A DNA stretch of 64,000 nt from Methylotuvimicrobium buryatense 5G (GCF_000341735.1 NZ_KB455575.1:1884867-1948866); one strand, 5' to 3'; shown: positions 45,343-53,498, counted from the first letter of the stretch. Program-made: numbers and translations. Notes: generated from the letters alone by a model not told the origin.

Positions 45343-46063
45343 CGCTGAGCTCTTTGAAATAATCATTTAATGCGATCCACGCAGCAGGCACATTGGTATT
45401 TTGTTGCCGCAACGCGGCAAAAGCGCGCGCAAACCGGGGACGATCATGGGTAGAGCGGTATAATTCCAATAAGGCATCTTGTAAATCAATACGCTCGGGT
45501 TGTTCCGTCATCGCTTGTTCCAATATAGCCATCGCCTCGCTTAATTGACTATATTCGACTGCGTCTTGGGCCAACTGTAGAGGATCTCGAGAGCCGCTAT
45601 CCGATGAACTCATTTTTTCTATCACTTGCGTGCAGCCTAGCGTTCCTTCAGTTAAAAGACTAAAACGACTGCTCGGCAGTTTTGCAACGAATTCATTATC
45701 TTCGTTGATCGCAACCATCAGAATATCTCTCTGAGACGAAGTCAATTTCGACCGCGAACCGAGAATCATTCGCCGAGCGATAGGTTTTCCCCGGTTATTC
45801 AATACCATCAAAAAATCGACTAACGCCGCAAACAAAGCTTCCTGCCAATCCTTGCCATAGCAAAGATAAATACGCCGGATATGATTGCTGAGGTTTTGAG
45901 GATTCCGAACTATTTCATGGGCTAGAAATTCAGCCAATGCGTCTATGTCTTGTTCGATATGGTCGAATATGCGCTCCGGTAACCCCAATATAATGCGGAA
46001 CCGGTCGTTCTCAGTAGCGGTTAAGCTTGATTCATGCTCAATAAAAATGAGTCGATTCTTCAT
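45323..46063 (-). CDS. FimV-C/TPR-like protein at the head of the GTPase cluster
   Basis: 246 aa with no signal peptide. Residues 1-150 are unrecognised and may be helical (ERIFDHIEQDIDALAEFLAH). Residues 160-225 form a TPR/FimV C-terminal-like unit: DPLQLAQDAVEYSQLSEAMA, ILEQAMTEQPERIDLQDALL, ELYRSTHDRPRF. It overlaps the next gene by 20 bases, so it is the first gene of the operon. FimV-like units connect type IV pili to cyclic nucleotide and chemotaxis-like signalling, which suggests a motility or polarity link (inference). Confidence 0.55.
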   Translation of the reverse strand: MKNRLIFIEHESSLTATENDRFRIILGLPERIFDHIEQDIDALAEFLAHEIVRNPQNLSNHIRRIYLCYGKDWQEALFAALVDFLMVLNNRGKPIARRMILGSRSKLTSSQRDILMVAINEDNEFVAKLPSSRFSLLTEGTLGCTQVIEKMSSSDSGSRDPLQLAQDAVEYSQLSEAMAILEQAMTEQPERIDLQDALLELYRSTHDRPRFARAFAALRQQNTNVPAAWIALNDYFKELSDAKEIN

Positions 46064-46261
46064 AATCGTATCTTGATATCAACAATTTCCACAAAATCAT
46101 AGTGAAAATTAAACTTGATTTCTGAAATCACGATCACATTTGTAGCAATTCTGCCGTAACAACAGAATAACTAGTACGGATAATCAGTAGCAAATTAATT
46201 TCTTTCTCGTCTTTCCGAAGCCGTTTTACTCCCTTTTGATCGAAAAAACTTCTAAGAATTA

Positions 46262-46773
46262 TACCCTTTGCTTGTCAAATTTCGGTGCTGGGTTGCCCGT
46301 CAAAGGACGCCGTAAATACCAGCAATTCCCAATTTGGAAATCAAAAAGGGTGTGGGTATGCTTGGCGACACTGCCATTAAGTTAAGGATTTTTCCGTTCG
46401 CCCTGAGCCTGTCGAAGGGTGAATGGAAAAATCCTGGGTCGATAAGGAATATGCACAAAATAACTTCTACAAGTAGTAGGCTTTGCGGAGGTTCGGTGAC
46501 TCGCTTGACAGGACGCCGTGAATACGTCCATGTAGGCTTGACGGCGGCTATCCCTGCCGCCGACACCTGTCAATCGAGCCACCGCCCCCCTTCCAACAGT
46601 TGTCTAAGTTATTTCATGCTCGTTCCTAAGTTAAGCCGTCCATGGTTCGACAGGCTCACCACGAACGGCTTAACTTAATGGCAGTGATGCTTGGCGAGGA
46701 TGTCGGCAGCAGGGCAGATTTTTGCTCCTCGGCAACTCCATGGCTAATGCCGAAATTTGAAGTGCGAAAGGTA
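46262..46773. repeat. Family B element (copy B1) carrying C-derived and A-type insertions
   Basis: The left end TACCCTTTGCTTGTCAAATT and the right end AATTTGAAGTGCGAAAGGTA are flanked by TA on both sides. At about 46319 the sequence switches to the left part of family C (cagcaattcccaatttgg). A family A element with a perfect 11-bp duplication lies inside at 46369-46686. The family C interior and the family B right end then resume. Confidence 0.82.
46369..46686. repeat. Family A element (copy A4), 318 bp, perfect 11-bp duplication
   Basis: CACTGCCATTAAGTTAAG opens it and CTTAACTTAATGGCAGTG closes it. The duplication atgcttggcga is perfect at 46358-46368 and 46687-46697. The interior is longer than in other copies and itself includes a family-B-like stretch (ggacgccgtgaatacgtcca near 46511). 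It is nested in B1. Confidence 0.92.
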
Positions 46774-46793
46774 TAAGTAGAACCTTTCTTAGG

Positions 46794-48488
46794 CTAATCT
46801 CTCGCTATCCATACCGAATCGAGATTATGCGTTCTTTTTACTCTGGCTGCATAAGCGGACGCCTCATCCCGGCTCTTAAATCCGGAAACCGATAACCTAT
46901 ACCAAGTTTCTCCTTTAACTTGCACCGGAATAACCTTGGCAGGTACACCCTGTCTTGAGAATTCAGCGGCTTTTCTATTGGCGTACCAGTCTTGCTTAAA
47001 GGAAATCAGATTCACCGACCAACTAGCCGAAGGTGCTGCGGCTCTTGGCGGACTTCGTCTTACCGGGGCTGACGGTTTGCTTACCGTTTTTTTGACAGGA
47101 GGAGCGGTCGCCTTAGCCAACTTCTTTTCCAATTCTTTAATTTTGGCTTCCAATGCTGCTACTTGATTAGCGTCTTCGGGAACATCGGATAGCGGAGGCG
47201 AGCCTTCCGCTTGCTCGGTTTCCTTTGCCTTATCGGCCGGCGTTGCCTCGGCCATGCTTGCCGCTCCTGCAAGTTGAGCTTCCGGAGAAACCGCTCCATT
47301 CGTTTCCGTTTCTGCAAGCTTCGGTGCCACCGGTGTTAACGGAATGACCTCAATTTTATCGCCTTCAGTAGGTTCATCTTGCAAAGCCATTGGCGCTGGG
47401 CTTGTTTGAGCGGCTTCCGGCATACTGTTTTTGATCAACAAAGCATTCAATTCGGCTTGATTTTCTTCCAAGGTGCCGATTAATTCGGTCAATGACTCGA
47501 TTTCATTATCGCTTTGCAAAGCCAAATAGGCGAACACGCCGGCTGTTAATAAAGCCACAACGGCAATGGCCATTGCCACATAAGTAATCGTCGGTATTTT
47601 ACCGCCATTGTCGAGTTGCTTTTTTAATTGACTTTGCGCCTTAGACAATCGATCGATTTCATCGGTCTGCCCCTGGCTCGTCGAAGCGCTCATTGTAGCC
47701 AATTGTTGCTTTAAAATTTCCTGCTCACTAAATAATTGGCTGATTTGTGTCGTAATAACATCATCGACGACTTCTTTATGGCGCGCATCCGCCGTCATCG
47801 CTTCTGGGAGCGCCGAGTCATCGTTATAGACCGCAAAGTCCTGCTCCGTCCGATCCGGTTCTTGCTCAGCTTCTTCAGAATCTTCCATTGCTCGAGGATT
47901 TTCTTCTACTTCGTCGAATGCTATATTCTCGTCCTGGGTCGTTGTAAATTCGTCAAATTCATCTTCCTGATCGGAAATATCGAATTCCGCTAAAGTAAAG
48001 TCATCGCTGTCAAAACCTGTTTCGGAAACCGCTTCGACCTCTTCTTCTTTCGGTGAGGAAAAAACCGGGCTTGGTTCCGGTTCAGGCTCCGACTCAGTTT
48101 CTGCAAACTCGTCGAAACCTAAATCTGAAAATTCGTCGATTTCTGCCATTGCTGAATCTTCAGAAAAATCGACCTGCACCGTGGCTTGATCGATATCGCT
48201 TTCAGCCTCTGAAAGCTCGTTATCAGTATTTAAATCATTGGCAAGTTCATCGTTTATTTGGTCTCCGGCTGCCGAATCATCGGCAAATAACTGCTCGAAT
48301 TCGTCTTCGTCATCGGACAACTCTTGTTCATCAAAGGCGCTATCCATCAACAATTTGTCGATAGCGTCATCATCATTCATTAACTCATCGCTATCGATTA
48401 ACGAAGCCGCATCATCGAGCATCGAATCTAAATCATCGGCAAAGGTTTTAGGCGATACTGACTTTTTTTTATCTTCTGAGTCGGCCAT
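46794..48488 (-). CDS. SPOR-domain membrane protein with an acidic N-terminal region
   Basis: 564 aa. Residues 1-240 are extremely rich in Asp/Glu/Ser (SMLDDAASLIDSDELMNDDD and similar). A membrane segment follows near 305-325 (TYVAMAIAVVALLTAGVFAY), then a Pro/Ala/Glu-rich linker with a coiled-coil stretch AALEAKIKELEKKLAKA. The SPOR domain is at the C-terminus (SWSVNLISFKQDWYANRKAA, then ETWYRLSVSGFKSRDEASAY). SPOR domains bind denuded septal peptidoglycan, so a role in division or envelope upkeep is likely. The acidic cytoplasmic part is long for this family. Confidence 0.8.
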   Translation of the reverse strand: MADSEDKKKSVSPKTFADDLDSMLDDAASLIDSDELMNDDDAIDKLLMDSAFDEQELSDDEDEFEQLFADDSAAGDQINDELANDLNTDNELSEAESDIDQATVQVDFSEDSAMAEIDEFSDLGFDEFAETESEPEPEPSPVFSSPKEEEVEAVSETGFDSDDFTLAEFDISDQEDEFDEFTTTQDENIAFDEVEENPRAMEDSEEAEQEPDRTEQDFAVYNDDSALPEAMTADARHKEVVDDVITTQISQLFSEQEILKQQLATMSASTSQGQTDEIDRLSKAQSQLKKQLDNGGKIPTITYVAMAIAVVALLTAGVFAYLALQSDNEIESLTELIGTLEENQAELNALLIKNSMPEAAQTSPAPMALQDEPTEGDKIEVIPLTPVAPKLAETETNGAVSPEAQLAGAASMAEATPADKAKETEQAEGSPPLSDVPEDANQVAALEAKIKELEKKLAKATAPPVKKTVSKPSAPVRRSPPRAAAPSASWSVNLISFKQDWYANRKAAEFSRQGVPAKVIPVQVKGETWYRLSVSGFKSRDEASAYAARVKRTHNLDSVWIARD

Positions 48489-48619
48489 GGTTGAACGGTC
48501 TCTTTTTGAAATAGTTGAATAGCGTTTATTATAGTGTTTTACGCAGCTTTTGTGATTTTGCCGCTTACTAATTCATGCTATTCGACTACAATCCATTCAT
48601 CGCTGATGCCGCTGCCCCA

Positions 48620-49069
48620 TCAAAACTCCAATTCAACTTCCCCTTCATAATCGAATGGAAGCGTTATTAGGCTGCGCATTAAACCCAGATGCCCGGTCAA
48701 TTGGTAGCGAATGGGAGCGCCATCACGCCGAGTCAATTGACGTAAAAGCGTCTTTAAATTGACGCTCACGGGCAATTCGACAACGTATTCACCATATTCG
48801 GGAATCGTAATTTCCTGATCGCTAACGCCTTGAGCAAAATCAGCGTCATTAAGTTTCAGTACATAGGCCATGTCTCTTATCGCTAATTCGGAATCATTCC
48901 TATTTTCCAGGCGTAAGCGTATATTAAAACGCTGTTCGAATAAGCCGAACTGTGAAGGCTTAATAGCCAGCAATTTAACCTTTGGCGCTTTGAAATCGGC
49001 ATACATCCATGTGCACGCATTAAGCTGCGAGGCAACAATCACCACCGCTAAAAATTGACTCCATTTCAC
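48620..49069 (-). CDS. LEA14/WHy-domain lipoprotein
   Basis: 149 aa. A lipoprotein leader with lipobox (VVIVASQLNAC, Cys19) is followed by a water-stress/hypersensitive (WHy, LEA14-like) domain: PKVKLLAIKPSQFGLFEQRF, IRLRLENRNDSELAIRDMAY. Many proteobacteria have such a lipoprotein; its role is unclear. It ends 131 bases upstream of the SPOR gene start. Confidence 0.78.
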   Translation of the reverse strand: MKWSQFLAVVIVASQLNACTWMYADFKAPKVKLLAIKPSQFGLFEQRFNIRLRLENRNDSELAIRDMAYVLKLNDADFAQGVSDQEITIPEYGEYVVELPVSVNLKTLLRQLTRRDGAPIRYQLTGHLGLMRSLITLPFDYEGEVELEF

Positions 49070-49145
49070 CGAAAAAACCTACTGTTAAAAAAAGGAGCAA
49101 TCCTACCGCATCTTTCTCTTATACAATAGTAATCGCTTAAGCATC

Positions 49146-49360
49146 CAGCAATTCCCAATTTGGAGATCAAAAAGGGTGTGGGGTATGCTTGGCGAGGATG
49201 TCGGCAGCAGGGCAGATTTTTGCTCCATGCAAAATCTGCATTCACGCCATCCTTGGCGTTCGAGCTGCCGCCAAGCCCCCATGGATGGGTTTACGGCGTT
49301 CCTCGACAGGCATACCCCACACCCTAAAATCGGCGAAACTGCTCAAACTGGGAATTGCTG
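49146..49360. repeat. Family C element, 215 bp, perfect 9-bp duplication
   Basis: It starts CAGCAATTCCCAATTTGGAG and ends CTCAAACTGGGAATTGCTG. The 9-bp duplication ttaagcatc is perfect at 49137-49145 and 49361-49369. The interior contains gtgtggggtatgc...gcataccccacac. It lies 62 bases before mtnB. The left part of this family is also present inside B1 (about 46319-46368 and 46687-46735). Confidence 0.9.
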
Positions 49361-49422
49361 TTAAGCATCCGTATTCAATTACCGGTAAAATAGACGCCAA
49401 TTCATATCCATAAACAAATAGC

Positions 49423-50043
49423 ATGACACTCGACGACGAATTTTCCGAAAAAGCCGGGCAATTAATCGAAGCCGGACGCTTTATCGACAGCAAAGGCTGG
49501 GTACCGGCAACTAGCGGTAATTTTTCCGCACGACTATCTAATGGCAACGTAGCTATTACCGTTTCAGGCAAACATAAAGGTCGACTGAGCGCCGAGGACA
49601 TCATGCTTATCGCTCCTGACGGTACGTCACTTGACGGTAAAAAACCGTCAGCCGAAACACTATTGCATACAGCGCTGTATCAAAGATTTCCGGATACTCA
49701 AGCCGTTTTACACCCACATTCGTTAAATGCCACGCTCATATCCAAGCTATTTAAAACCGAGCTGGTACTCGACGATTATGAACTTTTGAAAGCGTTACCC
49801 GATATCGATACACATGAAACGCGCATCAGCATTCCCATTTTCGCGAATGATCAAAATATGCATAGACTTTCAGCTACGATCGATGCTTATATGGATCGAC
49901 GCGAGTCAACTTATGCTTATATTATCTCGGGACACGGCTATTACACATGGGGCCGGAGTGTCGATGATGCGCTAAGGCATGTTGAAGCGTTGGAGTTTTT
50001 ATTTGACTGTGAAATACGACTGTACGGAGCCTTAAACCGATGA
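49423..50043 (+). CDS. mtnB: Methylthioribulose-1-phosphate dehydratase
   Basis: 206 aa, the usual length. It is a class II aldolase-like zinc enzyme: GWVPATSGNFSARLSNGNVA, TVSGKHKGRLSAEDIMLI, VLHPHSLNATLIS (zinc-binding His-Pro-His) and YIISGHGYYTWG (third His). It dehydrates methylthioribulose 1-phosphate in methionine salvage. It overlaps mtnD by 4 bases (ATGA). The family C element just upstream may have displaced the original promoter spacing. Confidence 0.94.
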   Translation: MTLDDEFSEKAGQLIEAGRFIDSKGWVPATSGNFSARLSNGNVAITVSGKHKGRLSAEDIMLIAPDGTSLDGKKPSAETLLHTALYQRFPDTQAVLHPHSLNATLISKLFKTELVLDDYELLKALPDIDTHETRISIPIFANDQNMHRLSATIDAYMDRRESTYAYIISGHGYYTWGRSVDDALRHVEALEFLFDCEIRLYGALNR

Positions 50044-50600
50044 GCGCCTTGACTATATACCCTGATAATGACCCGAATAACAGCAATACCTATCTTGATT
50101 TCAGCGATATACAAACCCGGCTGACACCACTGAATGTCCGTTTCGAACGTTGGAGCGCGGAATTCGTGCTTCCGGACGATGCCGACCAGGATGCTATATT
50201 AGAAGCCTATCGGCAACCGATTGACCGCTTACAAGAAGAATACGGTTTTCAATCCGTCGATGTTATCGGTATCAGCCCGAATCACCCCGATAAAGCGGCA
50301 TTACGACAAAAGTTTTTATCCGAACACATCCATGACGATTTCGAAGTCCGTTTTTTCATTGAGGGAAGAGGGCTATTTTCCTTACATGTCGACGACGAGG
50401 TGTATTGCATTTTATGCGAGCAAGGCGATTTAATCAGTGTTCCGGCAGGCGCCAAACACTGGTTCGACATGGGCGAAAATCCGAATTTCCGATGTATTCG
50501 CTTGTTCACGACACCGGACGGCTGGGTCGCGAATTTCACCGGTAGCAAAATTTCCGAACAATTCCCCAGCTTCGACGACTATATTCAACAATTGGAGTAA
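50040..50600 (+). CDS. mtnD: Acireductone dioxygenase
   Basis: 186 aa. The ARD cupin signature is clear: EHIHDDFEVRFFIEGRGLFS gives the His-x-His and Glu metal ligands, and SVPAGAKHWFDMGENPNFRC gives the third His. It converts acireductone to the keto acid of methionine (or to CO with nickel). It is translationally coupled to mtnB. mtnC, normally adjacent, lies 1.14 kb downstream beyond inserted repeats. Confidence 0.95.
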   Translation: MSALTIYPDNDPNNSNTYLDFSDIQTRLTPLNVRFERWSAEFVLPDDADQDAILEAYRQPIDRLQEEYGFQSVDVIGISPNHPDKAALRQKFLSEHIHDDFEVRFFIEGRGLFSLHVDDEVYCILCEQGDLISVPAGAKHWFDMGENPNFRCIRLFTTPDGWVANFTGSKISEQFPSFDDYIQQLE

Positions 50601-50706
50601 AACTCTGACTCCCTTAGGAATGAGCTCGAAATAACTAGGCTATTCATTACCTCACTGTAACCATCAACCAGAAAAGCTGGATACCTATCGTTCCCACGCT
50701 CTGCGC

Positions 50707-50825
50707 CACTGCCATTAAGTTAAGGGAAGCCCGTCATTCCGCCATGGATGGCAAGCTTTTGAAGCACATTAGAGCCTGAATGCAAGCATTACTTATTTCT
50801 GTGATGGCTTAACTTAATGGCTGTG
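50707..50825. repeat. Family A element (copy A5), 119 bp
   Basis: The ends are CACTGCCATTAAGTTAAG and CTTAACTTAATGGCTGTG. The duplication acgctctgcgc is perfect at 50696-50706 and 50826-50836. The target sequence (cgttcccacgctctgcg) is the core palindrome of family E, so family A has again entered another repeat. Confidence 0.92.
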
Positions 50826-51087
50826 ACGCTCTGCGCTCGTCGTTATACACAAGTACCGTTACACTTGCTGAACAGATTATATCGAATATCTGGGAACGGT
50901 GATGTTTGATAGGTCTCTGGATATTAAACGTCAGTGGCTTCGATAGTCGCGACGAAGGCGTCGCTCCCACAGCAGGGCGGCGGATACTCTGTGGGAGCGA
51001 TCCCCTGATCGCGATTTCGAAGTCGGGTACGTTAGGGAACCATAAATGGTATCGAAGTCACATTATCTAAAAGAAGGCAAGACGGTA

Positions 51088-51293
51088 TACCCTTTGCTTG
51101 TCAAATTTCGGTGCCGGGGTGCCCATCAAAGGACGCCGTAACTATGTCCATGTAGGCTCTATGATAGCATCCATGCTATCAAAGCCTTTGCGAGCGCCAT
51201 GGATGGCGTGAATGTCGATTTTGCAGGAGCAAAATCGACCTAACACCCCGGCACCTCCATAGGCTAATGCCGAAATTTGAAGTGCGAAAGGTA
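51088..51293. repeat. Family B element (copy B2), 206 bp
   Basis: The left end TACCCTTTGCTTGTCAAATT and the right end AATTTGAAGTGCGAAAGGTA form an imperfect inverted repeat flanked by TA. The interior has the stem gatagcatccatgctatc. A family D element starts 8 bases further right. Confidence 0.85.
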
Positions 51294-51301
51294 TATAACG
51301 A

Positions 51302-51530
51302 CCTGATTAGCAAGTTTCTTCAGCTAAAGCCCAAAAACCAGCATATCCCTAGCAGGACGGGGTTTGCAACCCCGTTCTAAACGTTTTGACTTTGGCCGAA
51401 GTCAGCCGAAATGTTTAGGGCAAACCGAAACGTTGGGGACGGGTTAAATAACCCGTCCCGCAGAAGTGGCTAAGACTGGTCACTGCTCGGACAGTTGGCT
51501 TCGGCAAGCTGAAGCATCTTGCTAATCAGG
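51302..51530. repeat. Family D element (copy D2), 229 bp, perfect 8-bp duplication
   Basis: CCTGATTAGCAAG/CTTGCTAATCAGG ends. The duplication tataacga is perfect at 51294-51301 and 51531-51538. It is about 98 percent identical by eye to D1. Its left duplication abuts the right end of B2, so D2 inserted at the edge of B2. Confidence 0.92.
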
Positions 51531-51743
51531 TATAACGATGTGCGCTCTGCGTGGGAACCATTCAAAAAAGTTATTTTATCCTTGTGCCTTGCTGAAGATT
51601 CGTTCAACTGTGTTTGGTAATGAGGTATACCACCAAGGAGCACTGTAAATCCATTTCATGAGGCTTGAAGGCGCGCTGAGCGCCAACCTCGCTAAACCAC
51701 ACTCCCCACATTAAATTCTTCGTAATCCAAACATTAGACACTT

Positions 51744-52418
51744 ATGATCACAACCATCGTCACTGATATTGAAGGTACAACCTCATCTTTATCCTTCGTC
51801 AAGGATGTATTATTTCCTTATGCCAGAGTCCATATTGCCGAATTCATTCGCAACCATGGTCACGAACCGGAAGTTAGCGAATTATTGCACGATGCCGCTA
51901 AGCTAACCGACGGCCCGACGAATACCGAAGCATTAATCGAACAAATGATTCGATGGATCGATCAAGATCAAAAGGTGACGCCGTTAAAATCCTTACAAGG
52001 TTTGATTTGGGAACACGGTTATCGTCAAGGCGATTTCAAGGGGCATATTTATGCCGATGCGGCTCAAGCCCTACGGCAATGGCACGATCAAGCGATCAAG
52101 CTTTATGTGTATTCATCGGGGTCGGTCTATGCGCAAAAACTTTTATTCAAGCATACCGAATTCGGTGACTTAACCTCGCTATTTTCCGGCTATTTCGACA
52201 CTCACATTGGCGGTAAAAAAGAGCCCGCCTCTTATTCGGCAATCGCCGAACAAATCAAAACCGAACCGGAAAATATTTTATTTTTGTCGGATATTACCGA
52301 GGAACTTGAAGCCGCTTTAAACGCAGGGTTCAAAACATGCAGGTTAGTCAGAGAAGGAAAAGTCGATGACCAAAGCGATCACGACACAGTATCTAATTTT
52401 TTTGATATCAAATTGTAG
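51744..52418 (+). CDS. mtnC: Enolase-phosphatase E1
   Basis: 224 aa. HAD family with VTDIEGTTSSLSFVKDVLFP at the start (DIEGTT is specific for MtnC), LYVYSSGSVYAQKLLFKHT (HAD motif II), and ENILFLSDITEELEAALNAG (motifs III-IV). It carries out both the enolisation and the dephosphorylation steps of methionine salvage, between MtnB and MtnD. mtnA and mtnK are not in the window. Confidence 0.95.
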   Translation: MITTIVTDIEGTTSSLSFVKDVLFPYARVHIAEFIRNHGHEPEVSELLHDAAKLTDGPTNTEALIEQMIRWIDQDQKVTPLKSLQGLIWEHGYRQGDFKGHIYADAAQALRQWHDQAIKLYVYSSGSVYAQKLLFKHTEFGDLTSLFSGYFDTHIGGKKEPASYSAIAEQIKTEPENILFLSDITEELEAALNAGFKTCRLVREGKVDDQSDHDTVSNFFDIKL

Positions 52419-52430
52419 CTAGTCAGCGTT

Positions 52431-52453
52431 ATATCGGCATTGATTGCCGATAT
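52431..52453 (+). terminator. Hairpin downstream of mtnC
   Basis: ATATCGGCA-TTGAT-TGCCGATAT is a perfect 9-bp stem 13 bases after the stop. There is no clear T-run after it, so it may be a weak terminator or an RNA-stabilising hairpin. Confidence 0.4.
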
Positions 52454-52519
52454 CCTGGTTTGTACGGAGGTCAAGCTACGCATTATCCTAAGGAATATGT
52501 ACAAAATAACTGCTACAAG

Positions 52520-52819
52520 GTAAATATTCAGTCTCCTGGCAATTATCGTTCCCACGTCTCTGCGTCACTGCCATTAAGTTAAGGTAAGCCCGTCATTCCG
52601 CCATGGACTGGCGGAATCCAGTGCCAAGGATGGCAAGCTTTTGAGGCACACTAGAGCCTGAATGCAAGCATTACTTATACAGTGATGGCTTAACTTAATG
52701 GTAGTGACGCTCTGCGTGGGAGTGTCTGAGTACCTCTCCAGCGTTACGAGACGCTAGAGCGTCTCGGGCTGCATTCCCACGCTGGAGCGCGGGAACGATA
52801 GTGGGGGGTGAATAATTAC
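52520..52819. repeat. Family E element (copy E4) interrupted by family A
   Basis: It starts GTAAATATTCAGTCTCCTGG and ends GGGGGGTGAATAATTAC. A family A element sits inside at 52566-52706. The outer flanks (gctacaag and tattgaat) do not match, and the right side has been rearranged (see 52820-53038). Confidence 0.75.
52566..52706. repeat. Family A element (copy A6), 141 bp
   Basis: The ends are CACTGCCATTAAGTTAAG and CTTAACTTAATGGTAGTG. The flanks acgtctctgcgt and acgctctgcgt are an 11-bp duplication with one added base on the left. It is inserted in the core palindrome of E4, at the same target type as A5. Confidence 0.88.
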
Positions 52820-53038
52820 TATTGAATTATACCGTTTGCTTGTCAAATCCCTAGCAGGACGGGGTTTGCAACCCCGTCCTAAACGTTTTGACTTTGGCCG
52901 AAGTCAGCCGAAATGTTTAGGGCAAACCGAAACGTTGGGGACGGGTTAAATAACCCGTCCCGCAGAAGACGCTAGAGCGTCTCGGGCTGCATTCCCACGC
53001 TGGAGCGCGGGAACGATAGTGGGGGGGTGAAAAATTAC
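52820..53038. repeat. Chimeric repeat block: family D core joined to a second family E right end
   Basis: 52820-52847 copies the start of family B (tattgaattataccgtttgc). 52848-52968 is the core of family D without its ends (cctagcaggacggggtttgc). 52967-53038 repeats the right end of E4 (gctagagcgtctcgggctgc up to the AATTAC end). Both E right ends are followed by 'tattgaat', so this is a tandem duplication remodelled by recombination. Confidence 0.7.
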
Positions 53039-53047
53039 TATTGAATA

Positions 53048-53254
53048 TACCCTTTGCTTGTCAAATTTCGGTGCCGGGGTGCCCGTCAAAGGACGCCGTA
53101 AATACGTCCATGTAGGCTCTATGATAGCATCCATGCTATCAAAGCCTTGGCGAGCGCCATGGATGGCGTGAATGTCGATTTTGCAGGAGCAAAAATCGAC
53201 CGAACACTCCGGCACCTCCATAGGCTAATACCGAAATTTGAAGTGCGAAAGGTA
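53048..53254. repeat. Family B element (copy B3), 207 bp
   Basis: It starts TACCCTTTGCTTGTCAAATT and ends AATTTGAAGTGCGAAAGGTA, with TA on both sides. It is nearly identical to B2 by eye (same gatagcatccatgctatc stem). Confidence 0.87.
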
Positions 53255-53498
53255 TAACTTCCTATTCTTCATGATCTTCATGGTGAAATGCTTTTTATAG
53301 GATTATCATTCATCGCACTGGATTCCGCGACAAATTCGTATGGAACGGATTTGCATTTACCCGAAGGGCTCCGGGCAGGATAGCCCGGAGTGAATCCCTG
53401 GCGGAATGACGCGTCGTCGCCTCTGGAGTTGACGGCAGCTCGAACGCCAAGGACGGCGGTGAATACGGATAAGGTATCAGAATGTTTGCCCCTAAGGC
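53255..53498. other. Gene-free stretch with repeat fragments
   Basis: About 240 bases after B3. It contains 'cactggattccgc...ggcggaatgacg', a fragment of the family A interior in inverted, split form, and 'gaagggctccgggcaggatagcccggag', a small stem. No gene is seen. Confidence 0.5.

Larger units (their letters stand above)
50601..51743. other. Repeat-filled gap between mtnD and mtnC
   Basis: No gene in 1.1 kb. It holds family A copy A5 (50707-50825), palindromes of the 'gatcgcgac...gtcgctcccac' type (50938-51062), family B copy B2 (51088-51293) and family D copy D2 (51302-51530). The last 200 bases before mtnC are ordinary sequence that may carry a promoter. Confidence 0.8.

Noticed and set aside
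46334-46678. A 114-codon frame
   Set aside because: It lies wholly inside nested repeats B1/A4, is not supported by codon pattern, and would be a chimera of repeat sequences.
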